From an uncultured Ruminococcus sp. (GTDB lineage: Bacteria; Bacillota; Clostridia; Oscillospirales; Ruminococcaceae): DNA of 60,066 nucleotides. Where the stretch lies: positions 1 through 60,066 of the forward strand of contig CACZPI010000075.1 of assembly GCA_902783005.1 (NCBI GenBank), given 5' to 3'. Positions 8,963-16,290 of this stretch are shown here, one piece after another (position 1 is the first letter of the stretch; the number at the start of each line of letters is the position of its first letter). Under the pieces are notes generated by a model that did no database searches, was not told the DNA's origin, and was given only the letters and a program-made list of their open reading frames with translations. The position numbers and the translations under genes were made by a program.

Positions 8963-11900
8963 ATGCTGCAAATCCGGGATATTCATAAGGAATATGTCAC
9001 CGGCGATCTGGTGCAGACGGCGCTTGACGGTGTTTCATTGAATTTTCGTGACAGCGAATTCGTTGCCATTCTCGGCCCGTCCGGCTCCGGTAAAACAACG
9101 CTGCTGAATATCATCGGCGGTCTGGATCGCTATGACAGCGGCGATCTTATTATCAACGGCATTTCTACCAAGCGGTATAAGGACAAGGACTGGGATTCCT
9201 ACCGGAACCATACGATCGGTTTCGTATTCCAGAGCTATAATCTGATCCCCCATCAGACAGTGCTGGCCAATGTTGAGCTTGCACTGACGATCTCCGGCAT
9301 CTCCCGCAGTGAGCGGCGCAGACGCGCAGAAGAAGCACTGACAAAAGTCGGGCTTGGTGAGCAGCTCCACAAAAAACCGAATCAGATGTCCGGCGGTCAG
9401 ATGCAGCGCGTCGCCATTGCGCGTGCGCTTGTCAATGATCCGGATATTCTGCTGGCAGATGAGCCGACCGGTGCGCTGGATTCGGATACCAGCGTTCAGG
9501 TCATGGATATGCTGGCCGAGGTCGCCAAGGATCGTCTGGTCGTCATGGTCACGCATAATCCGGAGCTTGCCGAGCAGTATGCCTCCCGTATCGTGCGTGT
9601 CAAGGATGGACGGATCCTGAGTGATTCCGATCCGTATGAGGTCAGCGAGAAGGAGAGCCGCGGTGCCGTTCACCGCAATATGGGACGCTCTTCCATGAGC
9701 ATCGGTACCGCACTGGGGCTGAGCTTCAACAATCTGCTGACCAAGAAAGGCAGAACCCTTGTCACAGCATTTGCCGGCTCAATCGGTATCATCGGCATTG
9801 CCCTCATCCTATCACTTTCCAACGGTGTCAATACCTATATCGACAACATCCAGAAGGACGCCATGGAATCGTACCCCATTGAGATCGATCAGCAGGCCTT
9901 TGACCTGACAGGATTCATGGAAAGCGCAAGAAATGCCCGGGACGGTGCGATGACGGAGCATGATACGGATGCGATCTATGCCGACAACAGCACCATTGAA
10001 ATGCAGAGCTTTCTGCGCACCTCCGACAATAACCTTTCCGCATTCCGGGATTATCTGGAATCAGACGGCTGTGAGCTGAAAAATTACGTCGGCGACAACG
10101 GCATTGTCTACACCTATGATACGGAATTCGGGCTTTACACCTACGATCCGGAGGACGTTTTCGTCAATACAGACGGCAGTGATCTGTCAGGCGGCATTGC
10201 GGCACAGGGAATGGCGCTGATGATGGGACGCGGTACCCTCGGCAATACCGAACAAATGCTGGCAGGTACAGACGCCGACATGGTCAGTGATACCATCCGG
10301 GATAATTACGACCTGCTCTACGGACGCTATCCGCAGGCCTATGATGAAGCCGTCCTGGTGCTCAACTGGAACAACACGCTTTCGGTGACGACTCTCTATC
10401 AGCTCGGCATCCTGCCTGCTTCGGAATATGATGCCATCCAGACATTGCTCGACCAGAATGAGGATGTGTCTCTGAAAAATCAGAAATTCAGCTATGCGGA
10501 TGTGTGCAGCAAGACCTTTTATATTATTCCGCAGTGTGACCGGTACGAAAAGAACGAGGACGGCACCTTCTCGGATATCAGCCAGAACAAATCAAAGCTC
10601 GAAGCGCTGGCCAAGGATGCTGTACAGCTCAAGATCACCGGTGTCATAAAGCCGAATGCCGACACCGATACCCTGTTCATTACCAAGCCGATCGCCTACA
10701 CACAGGCTCTCACGGACTGGCTGATCGATTATACGGAAAGCAGCGAGGTCGTCCGTGCCCAGAAGCAAAAGCCGGATTTCAACATTCTGACCGGACTTGA
10801 TTTCCAGACCTCCGACAGATCGCAGAAGATCAGCAGCGCCAAGCAATACATCAGCAATCTGGAAATTCCCGAAAAGGCTGCGCTTTACCAGACACTTCTC
10901 ATGACCGGAAAGATCGACCCCAAGGAAGAGGATCCGACAGAAGCCAGCGGCTCCGCAGAGGTCGAGGACAACGGCTTCACACCGCTTGCTGCCAGACAGC
11001 AGGGGCGGATCAAACGGCTGGCAGCCGTAACGCTGGAAGCAGACCCCGTGGAAACCCAGCCGACTACCGCGGAAACCACTGTTTCCGATTCCCCGGTCAT
11101 CAATGTGATGATGGATCTGTCCATCACCACCCTGCCGGAAAAAACAATCTACAATGCCGGTGAGGAGATGGATCTGACTGGCGGTATGATCCATGAGAAA
11201 ATGATCGTTCTGCATGAGGACGGCACCACGGAAGTCAATGAAGCCGATGTGGAAATGACAGACGAATCCTATACCCTCGATGCTTCTTTGTTCAACAATA
11301 CCCGCCAGGGCATTTATCCGGTTGCCGTCGTCAAGCACTATACCGACGAAGCCACCGGGCAGGAATACACCGGCAATGCGCTGTTCTATGTGCTGGTGAT
11401 CGGTTCCGTCCAGGAAACCACAGAGGTCACGGAGACCACGGCACCTACGGAATCGGCACCGATCTTCACCATGCCGACAGACATGACACTTCCGACCGAT
11501 TTTACCATGCCGACGCTTCCGGAAGGACTGACGCCGGAGGCCATTCAGGAATATCTGCGCGCACTGATCCCGCAGACGGATCCTACTGAATCTCCGATCC
11601 AGCCCGGTTCCCTGTTCCCGAATTTCTCCGGCATGTCTGCCGATCAGCTTGCTGCACTGTATGCAGCCATGCAGGGCGGCAGCGGAACCGGTACCGTTAC
11701 TCCTTCACAGGATCTGGCTGCGCTGTATGCGGCCATGCAGGGTGCGGGCGGCAGCACGGCGCTTCCCGGCAGCTTCTCCATACCGTCTGCAACAGGCGGC
11801 GGCTCGCAGGATCTTGCATCGCTGTATGCGGCATTGCAGGGCGGCGGTTCACAGCAGGATCTTGCCAGTATGTATGCTGCCATGCAGGGCGGGAATGCCT

Positions 11901-12850
11901 CGCAGCAGGATCTTGCCGGCATGTATGCGGCGCTTCAGGGTACCACCGATCCGACAGAACCCGGAACCGGTTCCGGTCAGCAGGATCTTGCTTCGCTCTA
12001 TGCATCCATGATGGGCGGGAGCGGTGATTTAGATTTCTCCAATCTGTCCCAGGAGGATATGGCCGCTCTGTTCGCAGCCCAGCAGGATGCCATGAATATG
12101 ACAGCCGAGGATTTTGAAAAATTCTTCTCCATGTCCGGTAAGTCCGAGGCAGAGCTTGCCTCTCTGCTCGACGCCTATATGAAGGATCCTGTCGATGAGG
12201 TCATGACCTACATTTACGACAGGTACATTGCCTCCGGATCCTATGAGGAAAACCTGAAAACCTTCGGTGCCGTTGACCGGACTGCTCCCTCCTCCATTGC
12301 CATCTATGCAGGCAGCTTTGAAGACAAGGACTCCATCGCGGAATGCATCAAGGCCTACAATGAGGATGCATCCGAGGAGGATCAGATCACCTATACCGAT
12401 TATACCGCGCTTCTGATGTCCTCCATCACCACGATCATCAACGTGATCTCCTATGTGCTGATCGCATTTGTGGCGGTTTCGCTGATCGTTTCCTCCATCA
12501 TGATCGGCATTATCACCTATATCTCCGTGCTCGAACGCACCAAGGAAATCGGTATCCTGCGTGCGATTGGTGCATCGAAGCGCAATATTTCGCAGGTATT
12601 CAATGCAGAGACATTCATCATCGGTCTATGCTCCGGCATCATCGGCATTGGCGTGACGCTGCTGCTGCTGATCCCCGGAAATCTTGTGATCCACAAGCTG
12701 GCAGATTCCAACTCCGTCAGCGCCATCCTGCCGCCGGCGGGTGCGGTGATCCTGGTCATCCTGAGCGTTGTCCTGACACTCATCGGCGGCCTGATCCCCT
12801 CCCAGAAGGCTGCAAAGAAGGATCCTGTCACGGCCCTTCGGACAGAATAA
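8963..12850 (+). CDS. Giant fused MacB-type ABC ATPase-permease with Ig-like domain and repeats
   Basis: The 1295-residue protein fuses an ABC ATPase (about 1-235: GPSGSGKTT Walker A, MSGGQMQR signature, ILLADEPTGALDS Walker B) to a FtsX/MacB-type permease. One helix lies near 255-285 and three at the C-terminus (about 1155-1290), ending in a typical FtsX-like tail. Between them is a very large outside region of ~870 residues. It includes a bacterial Ig-like (Big_3-type) stretch at about 713-815, Thr/Pro-rich linkers, and seven imperfect copies of a QDLAxLYAAMQGG unit at ~894-1040. MacB-type machines move peptides, lipoproteins or drugs, or transmit force; the substrate here is unknown. ATG 8963 follows AAGGGAG by eight bases; a plausible extended -10 (TACAAT, 8926-8931) lies upstream. 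Confidence 0.88.
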   Translation: MLQIRDIHKEYVTGDLVQTALDGVSLNFRDSEFVAILGPSGSGKTTLLNIIGGLDRYDSGDLIINGISTKRYKDKDWDSYRNHTIGFVFQSYNLIPHQTVLANVELALTISGISRSERRRRAEEALTKVGLGEQLHKKPNQMSGGQMQRVAIARALVNDPDILLADEPTGALDSDTSVQVMDMLAEVAKDRLVVMVTHNPELAEQYASRIVRVKDGRILSDSDPYEVSEKESRGAVHRNMGRSSMSIGTALGLSFNNLLTKKGRTLVTAFAGSIGIIGIALILSLSNGVNTYIDNIQKDAMESYPIEIDQQAFDLTGFMESARNARDGAMTEHDTDAIYADNSTIEMQSFLRTSDNNLSAFRDYLESDGCELKNYVGDNGIVYTYDTEFGLYTYDPEDVFVNTDGSDLSGGIAAQGMALMMGRGTLGNTEQMLAGTDADMVSDTIRDNYDLLYGRYPQAYDEAVLVLNWNNTLSVTTLYQLGILPASEYDAIQTLLDQNEDVSLKNQKFSYADVCSKTFYIIPQCDRYEKNEDGTFSDISQNKSKLEALAKDAVQLKITGVIKPNADTDTLFITKPIAYTQALTDWLIDYTESSEVVRAQKQKPDFNILTGLDFQTSDRSQKISSAKQYISNLEIPEKAALYQTLLMTGKIDPKEEDPTEASGSAEVEDNGFTPLAARQQGRIKRLAAVTLEADPVETQPTTAETTVSDSPVINVMMDLSITTLPEKTIYNAGEEMDLTGGMIHEKMIVLHEDGTTEVNEADVEMTDESYTLDASLFNNTRQGIYPVAVVKHYTDEATGQEYTGNALFYVLVIGSVQETTEVTETTAPTESAPIFTMPTDMTLPTDFTMPTLPEGLTPEAIQEYLRALIPQTDPTESPIQPGSLFPNFSGMSADQLAALYAAMQGGSGTGTVTPSQDLAALYAAMQGAGGSTALPGSFSIPSATGGGSQDLASLYAALQGGGSQQDLASMYAAMQGGNASQQDLAGMYAALQGTTDPTEPGTGSGQQDLASLYASMMGGSGDLDFSNLSQEDMAALFAAQQDAMNMTAEDFEKFFSMSGKSEAELASLLDAYMKDPVDEVMTYIYDRYIASGSYEENLKTFGAVDRTAPSSIAIYAGSFEDKDSIAECIKAYNEDASEEDQITYTDYTALLMSSITTIINVISYVLIAFVAVSLIVSSIMIGIITYISVLERTKEIGILRAIGASKRNISQVFNAETFIIGLCSGIIGIGVTLLLLIPGNLVIHKLADSNSVSAILPPAGAVILVILSVVLTLIGGLIPSQKAAKKDPVTALRTE
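11642..12090 (+). repeat. Seven in-frame tandem-like repeats inside the MacB-type gene
   Basis: About seven imperfect copies of a 13-residue unit (consensus QDLASLYAAMQGG) occur, starting near 11642, 11708, 11807 and then closer together to about 12090. Spacers are Gly/Ser/Thr/Pro-rich and unequal. The reading frame is kept throughout, so this is protein-level repetition, not a DNA array. Confidence 0.85.
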
Positions 12851-12854
12851 GCAA

Positions 12855-12878
12855 AAGAGCCTGCAATCGCAGGCTCTT
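12855..12878. terminator. Bidirectional terminator
   Basis: A 10-base perfect inverted repeat (12855-12864 and 12869-12878) with an AATC loop, with A-rich and T-rich flanks, lies between the convergent MacB-type and lacI-type genes. Confidence 0.85.
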
Positions 12879-12888
12879 ACTTTTCTGA

Positions 12889-13896
12889 TTATCTTGCGGC
12901 AACGCTCTCACGCAGGATCATCCGGCCGCTGATGATCTGCAGCTTCCGTTCTGCGCGGGGATCTCCGATGCGCCTGCGGATCTGACGGGCACTGGCCTTC
13001 GCCATCGCATTCTGATCGACCTCATAGGTCGTGATCTTTGTAGCACTCATCTCCGACAGAATGTAATTATCAAACCCGATCACGGAAATATCCTCCGGTA
13101 CCCGGACACCGATCGCATCGAGCTTGGTGCAGACGTCATAGGCTGTAATATCGCAGTTGCACACCAGCGCATCCGTTGTCAGTGCAATGTCGGACGGCAG
13201 ATGCGTGTCCACGATGCTCCCGGATACCCGGTCGGGAATGCTGCTGCCTGCTGTAATGGGCAATCCTGCTTCCGTCAGTGCCCGGCAAAAGCCAAGATAC
13301 CGGTCGGTGATGCTGCTCGTTTCTCCGACTGTACCGACATATTTCAGTCTGCGGTGTCCCCGGCTGATCAGGTAGCTTGTCATGGTGTACATGCCATAGT
13401 ATCCGTCCGAAATCACCGTATCACAAGGGAACCACGCCTGGTAGGCATCAAGCATGACAACCGGACGCTGCTGCGCAAAGAGCATCCGGAGGTACTGATC
13501 CGCAAAGCCGCCCATGATAATCAGCCCGTCCACCTTATTCTCCTGCAAAAGCCGCGGGAGGCTGGGGGTGGATTCCTCTTCATCCGTCACGACCTCCAGC
13601 AGGCAGAAATCGCCCTGTGCTGAGATATGCGTCAGCAGCCTTTCATACAGACTCCAGTAAAAGGACGAGCCGCGTTCGAGATACCTTCCCGGTGTCAGGA
13701 TGCCGATGGTATAGCTTCCCGCCGAGATCGCCTCCGCACTCGGCTTTGCTGAATATCCGAGCTCATTGGCCGTGCGGACGATCTGCTCCCGCAGTGCATC
13801 GCTCACACCGTCCTTGCCGCGAAGCGCCTTGGAAACGGTCACGACACTGACGCCGAGCCGCTGCGCAATATCTGCCATTCTGACTGACTTTGCCAT
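12889..13896 (-). CDS. LacI-family transcriptional regulator
   Basis: The 335-residue protein has the LacI helix-turn-helix at its N-terminus (MADIAQRLGVSVVTVSKALRG) with the hinge around residues 45-60. A periplasmic-binding-protein-like effector domain of about 270 residues follows, which normally binds a sugar and controls DNA binding. It ends IISGRMILRESVAAR, as usual. The ATG follows GGAAGGAG. No sugar-use gene is next to it: the neighbours are an ABC protein and coat-type genes, so its target may be distant. A 14-base palindrome just upstream of its own -35 box suggests autoregulation. Confidence 0.92.
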   Translation of the reverse strand: MAKSVRMADIAQRLGVSVVTVSKALRGKDGVSDALREQIVRTANELGYSAKPSAEAISAGSYTIGILTPGRYLERGSSFYWSLYERLLTHISAQGDFCLLEVVTDEEESTPSLPRLLQENKVDGLIIMGGFADQYLRMLFAQQRPVVMLDAYQAWFPCDTVISDGYYGMYTMTSYLISRGHRRLKYVGTVGETSSITDRYLGFCRALTEAGLPITAGSSIPDRVSGSIVDTHLPSDIALTTDALVCNCDITAYDVCTKLDAIGVRVPEDISVIGFDNYILSEMSATKITTYEVDQNAMAKASARQIRRRIGDPRAERKLQIISGRMILRESVAAR

Positions 13897-13953
13897 GCGT
13901 TTACTCCTTCCGCCATTTCCCCCGCGGGAATGGCTCCGATTTTTGTTACTTAT

Positions 13954-13982
13954 AGTATAACATAGATTTAGGAAGAAGTCAA
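13954..13982 (-). promoter_or_regulatory. Promoter of lacI-type gene
   Basis: On the minus strand TTGACT (13982-13977) and TATACT (13959-13954) are 17 bases apart, with TGT directly before the -10 box. Confidence 0.8.
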
Positions 13983-13985
13983 CAC

Positions 13986-13999
13986 AATTTAGCTAAATT
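13986..13999. promoter_or_regulatory. Candidate LacI-type operator palindrome
   Basis: AATTTAGCTAAATT is a perfect 14-base palindrome placed four bases upstream of the -35 box of the lacI-type gene. LacI-family operators are usually short even palindromes. I saw no second copy in the window. Confidence 0.5.
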
Positions 14000-14027
14000 T
14001 TCGTCGTATTTACTTATACAGAAACAA

Positions 14028-14059
14028 ACAGAGTGCAGCAAAGCCCCGCTGCACTCTGT
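14028..14059 (-). terminator. Terminator of coat-protein pair
   Basis: A 12-base inverted repeat (14028-14039 and 14048-14059) lies just after the stop of the 80-residue coat-type gene. On the minus strand it is followed by TTTGTTTC. Confidence 0.7.
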
Positions 14060-14071
14060 TCCGGCTGTCAC

Positions 14072-14314
14072 TCAGGCACAGAATTTATCCCGCACCTGCT
14101 GCATTTTCTGCTGCTCTGCGCAATCCGGTTGATACCATCCCTTGCCGGACATTTCAGAATAGATCTGTCCCTGCATGCCGAGGGATTCATTCAGCGCACC
14201 GCGGAAGCACTGGGTGACTTCCGGGGTCGAGGATTCAATGGAGCCGTGCAGAAACAGATCACAGGCACCCTTCTCAAGATTGAGCAGATTTTCCATCACG
14301 TTCTTGTCGTCCAT
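14072..14314 (-). CDS. CotF-like spore coat-type protein (80 aa)
   Basis: The 80-residue product is rich in helix-forming, Gln/Met/Glu/Lys residues: MDDKNVMENLLNLEKGACDL, then ALNESLGMQGQIYSEMSGKG and a GWYQPDC end. This layout resembles the Coat_F / spore coat-associated family of small four-helix-like proteins in Clostridia. AAGGAG precedes the ATG. It lies 18 bases downstream of a second small protein of the same type, so the pair is probably one operon expressed in the mother cell during sporulation; that timing is inference. Confidence 0.7.
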   Translation of the reverse strand: MDDKNVMENLLNLEKGACDLFLHGSIESSTPEVTQCFRGALNESLGMQGQIYSEMSGKGWYQPDCAEQQKMQQVRDKFCA

Positions 14315-14332
14315 GTTACGCTCCTTTCCGGC

Positions 14333-14506
14333 TTACAGCAAGCCATAGAGGCTCCGGAAGATCTGACTGTGGCGGTCAGCCATCTGCTGTACACAGCTCC
14401 GGAGCTTGGGATCCTGCAGCGTCTGTACGGCTTCGCTGCACTTCTGCTGGAAGAAGGTCTCGTGTCCGAGCGCATCCTCCACATAAAGCAATTCCTTGGA
14501 TGTCAT
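14333..14506 (-). CDS. Small spore coat-type protein (57 aa)
   Basis: The 57-residue protein starts MTSKELLYVEDALGHETFFQ and reads as two amphipathic helices with LRSCVQQMADRHSQIFRSLY near the end. That pattern is common in the short partner of CotF-like proteins. ATG 14506 is chosen over a longer frame because GGAGGTG lies six bases upstream. It is the first gene of the pair. No SigA-like promoter is obvious; the CATACTAAA upstream could belong to a sporulation sigma factor but is too weak to call. Confidence 0.65.
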   Translation of the reverse strand: MTSKELLYVEDALGHETFFQQKCSEAVQTLQDPKLRSCVQQMADRHSQIFRSLYGLL

Positions 14507-14595
14507 ACTATCACCTCCGCTTTTAGTATGGACGGTCATGCCGGGTTTATACAGCCCGGGGAGCGATTCTTGAAAAATCTTTGTTCAAAATTGCC

Positions 14596-14625
14596 TTTGC
14601 ATTTTCCCTTCGTTTCTGGTATACT
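14596..14625 (+). promoter_or_regulatory. Promoter of MATE gene
   Basis: An extended -10, TGGTATACT (TATACT at 14620-14625), follows a weak -35 TTTGCA (14596-14601) at 18 bases. Transcription should start near 14632, about 80 bases before the MATE start codon. Confidence 0.6.
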
Positions 14626-14635
14626 GATAATAGAT

Positions 14636-14686
14636 CGTGTAGCGAAAGCGTAAATCCGGATTTACGCCATAGCTGCACGTTTTTTT
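14636..14686 (+). ncRNA. Structured leader/attenuator upstream of MATE gene, possible guanidine-IV-type riboswitch
   Basis: Soon after the expected transcription start the RNA can form a two-tier hairpin. The outer stem is CGTGTAGC (14636-14643) with GCTGCACG (14672-14679). The inner stem is a perfect 20-base palindrome (14648-14667) with a CCGG loop. GAAA and CATA form the internal loop, and a run of seven Ts follows at once. This is an intrinsic terminator inside a 5' leader. The loop bases TCCG could pair with CGGA of the ribosome site (14698-14701), giving an alternative fold. MATE genes in Clostridia are known targets of the guanidine-IV (mepA) riboswitch. Assignment to that class is a guess, not checked against its consensus. 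Confidence 0.45.
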
Positions 14687-14710
14687 ATTTTCAGAAACGG
14701 AGTGTTATCT

Positions 14711-16120
14711 ATGCAGACTACCAACAAAATGGCGACCGTTCCGGTACCGAAGCTGATGCTGGGAATGGGAACGCCGATGATCCTGTCCATGATGCTGCAG
14801 GCGGTGTACAATATTGTTGACAGCGCCTTCGTATCGAATATGGCTTCGGACGCAGATGAAGCCATGGACGCGCTGACGCTGGTCTTTCCGATGCAAATGC
14901 TGATGGTCGCTGTCGGCATCGGTACCGGTGTGGGCATGAATGCGCTGACAGCAAAATGCCTGGGGCAGAAAAACTACGAAAAAGCCGGAAAGACTGCCGG
15001 TAACGCCTTTTTCCTTGCCGGGATCATCTATCTGGTCTTCCTGCTGTTCGGACTCTTCCTGACCCCCGTTTATGTCGGTTCACAGGCCTCCGGCGGCACC
15101 TCTGCGTTGACTTCCGAAATGGCGGTTTCTTATCTGCGCATCTGCTGCACCATGAGCTTTGGCATTGTGCTTTTCTCCATCACAGAAAAGCTGCTGCAGG
15201 CCACCGGGCGATCGCTCTTTTCCACGATCGCGCAGATCGCAGGGGCTGTGACCAATATGATCCTTGATCCGATCCTGATTTACGGCTGGCTTGGCTGTCC
15301 CGAAATGGGGGTGCGCGGTGCGGCATGGGCAACGGTCATCGGACAGATTGTCTCCGCTGCGCTCGGAATGCTCTTCCATTTCCGGCTCAATACGGAGATC
15401 CCGTCTGGGATGCGGTATCTGAAACCGGACGCTCATGTTATCCGCGGTATCTATGCCATCGGCCTGCCTGCTATCATCGCACAGGCGCTCATGTCCGTCA
15501 TGACTTATGGTCTGAATATCCTCCTTGTAAGGATCAGCGTTCCGATGCGCACCGCCTACGGCATGTACTACAAGATCCAGCAATTTGTTCTCTTCGCGGC
15601 ATTCGGCCTGCGTGATGCCATCACACCCATTATTGCTTTTGCACACGGTGCCGGAAACCGCTCCCGCATCCGGGACGGGATCCGGTACGGCCTGCTGTTC
15701 ACTGGAATCATTATGGCGGCGGGACTGCTTCTGGTCGAAGTGCTGGCTGTTCCCTTCGCCGGGATCTTCAAGGTATCCGGCGCAACACAGACGCTCTTTG
15801 TCAGTGCCATGCATGTGGTGTCCCTCAGCTTTGTTTGCGCCGGGATCAATATTGCATTCCAGGGGATCTATCAGGCGCTTGACGGCGGCATCGAATCCCT
15901 CCTGATCTCGCTGTCCCGGCAGCTTGTTGCCGTATTCCCGCTGGTGCTGCTCTTTGCTTCGTTTGCCGGACGCAATCCGGGGCTGACCTGGACGGTATGG
16001 CTTGCATTCCCGCTGGCAGAGCTTCTGACCATGCTGCTGGGCATCGTTCTGCTCCGGCGTCTGTGCGGGAAGAAACTGCATGCTGTTCATCCATCCCCCG
16101 CCCCTGCTGCGCAATCCTGA
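14711..16120 (+). CDS. MATE-family multidrug/sodium antiporter
   Basis: The 469-residue protein has about twelve hydrophobic helices. MATE-type sequence includes KLMLGMGTPMILSMMLQAVY at the N-terminus, TALVFPMQ-like helix 2, and the repeat of this layout in the second half (GIYAIGLPAIIAQALMSVMT). MATE proteins export cationic drugs or metabolites using Na+ or H+ gradients. ATG 14711 has GGAG eight bases upstream. A terminator-bearing leader precedes it, so expression may depend on a ligand. It most resembles the Clostridia MepA/DinF-like branch; the substrate is unknown. Confidence 0.92.
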   Translation: MQTTNKMATVPVPKLMLGMGTPMILSMMLQAVYNIVDSAFVSNMASDADEAMDALTLVFPMQMLMVAVGIGTGVGMNALTAKCLGQKNYEKAGKTAGNAFFLAGIIYLVFLLFGLFLTPVYVGSQASGGTSALTSEMAVSYLRICCTMSFGIVLFSITEKLLQATGRSLFSTIAQIAGAVTNMILDPILIYGWLGCPEMGVRGAAWATVIGQIVSAALGMLFHFRLNTEIPSGMRYLKPDAHVIRGIYAIGLPAIIAQALMSVMTYGLNILLVRISVPMRTAYGMYYKIQQFVLFAAFGLRDAITPIIAFAHGAGNRSRIRDGIRYGLLFTGIIMAAGLLLVEVLAVPFAGIFKVSGATQTLFVSAMHVVSLSFVCAGINIAFQGIYQALDGGIESLLISLSRQLVAVFPLVLLFASFAGRNPGLTWTVWLAFPLAELLTMLLGIVLLRRLCGKKLHAVHPSPAPAAQS

Positions 16121-16127
16121 TTTCTTA

Positions 16128-16155
16128 TGAACCTGTATCGAATGATACAGGTTCA
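16128..16155 (+). terminator. Terminator of MATE gene
   Basis: A 12-base perfect inverted repeat (16128-16139 and 16144-16155) is followed by a run of Ts. It lies eight bases after the stop codon. Confidence 0.9.
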
Positions 16156-16203
16156 TTTTTTTAACTTATTCAAATTATTTTTACAAATATTTTGAAATAA
16201 ATA

Positions 16204-16232
16204 TTGAATTTTCTGTGAACCTGTGATATGAT
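16204..16232 (+). promoter_or_regulatory. Promoter of dockerin GH43 gene
   Basis: TTGAAT (16204-16209) and TATGAT (16227-16232) are 17 bases apart. The same TTGAAT -35 box precedes the other dockerin gene (28134-28162). Confidence 0.65.
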
Positions 16233-16290
16233 AATAGTATAGATATAGAGAAACTGTACAAACAGTATTTTTCAGATTGGAGTATGCGCT

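Noticed and set aside
11642..12090. Repeat cluster as a CRISPR array or satellite
   Set aside because: Copies are imperfect, unequally spaced and keep one reading frame inside an ABC gene. They are protein repeats.
14507..14560. Sporulation sigma promoter for the coat pair
   Set aside because: CATACTAAA resembles a SigE/SigK -10 but lacks the full pattern and a matching -35, so no feature was called.
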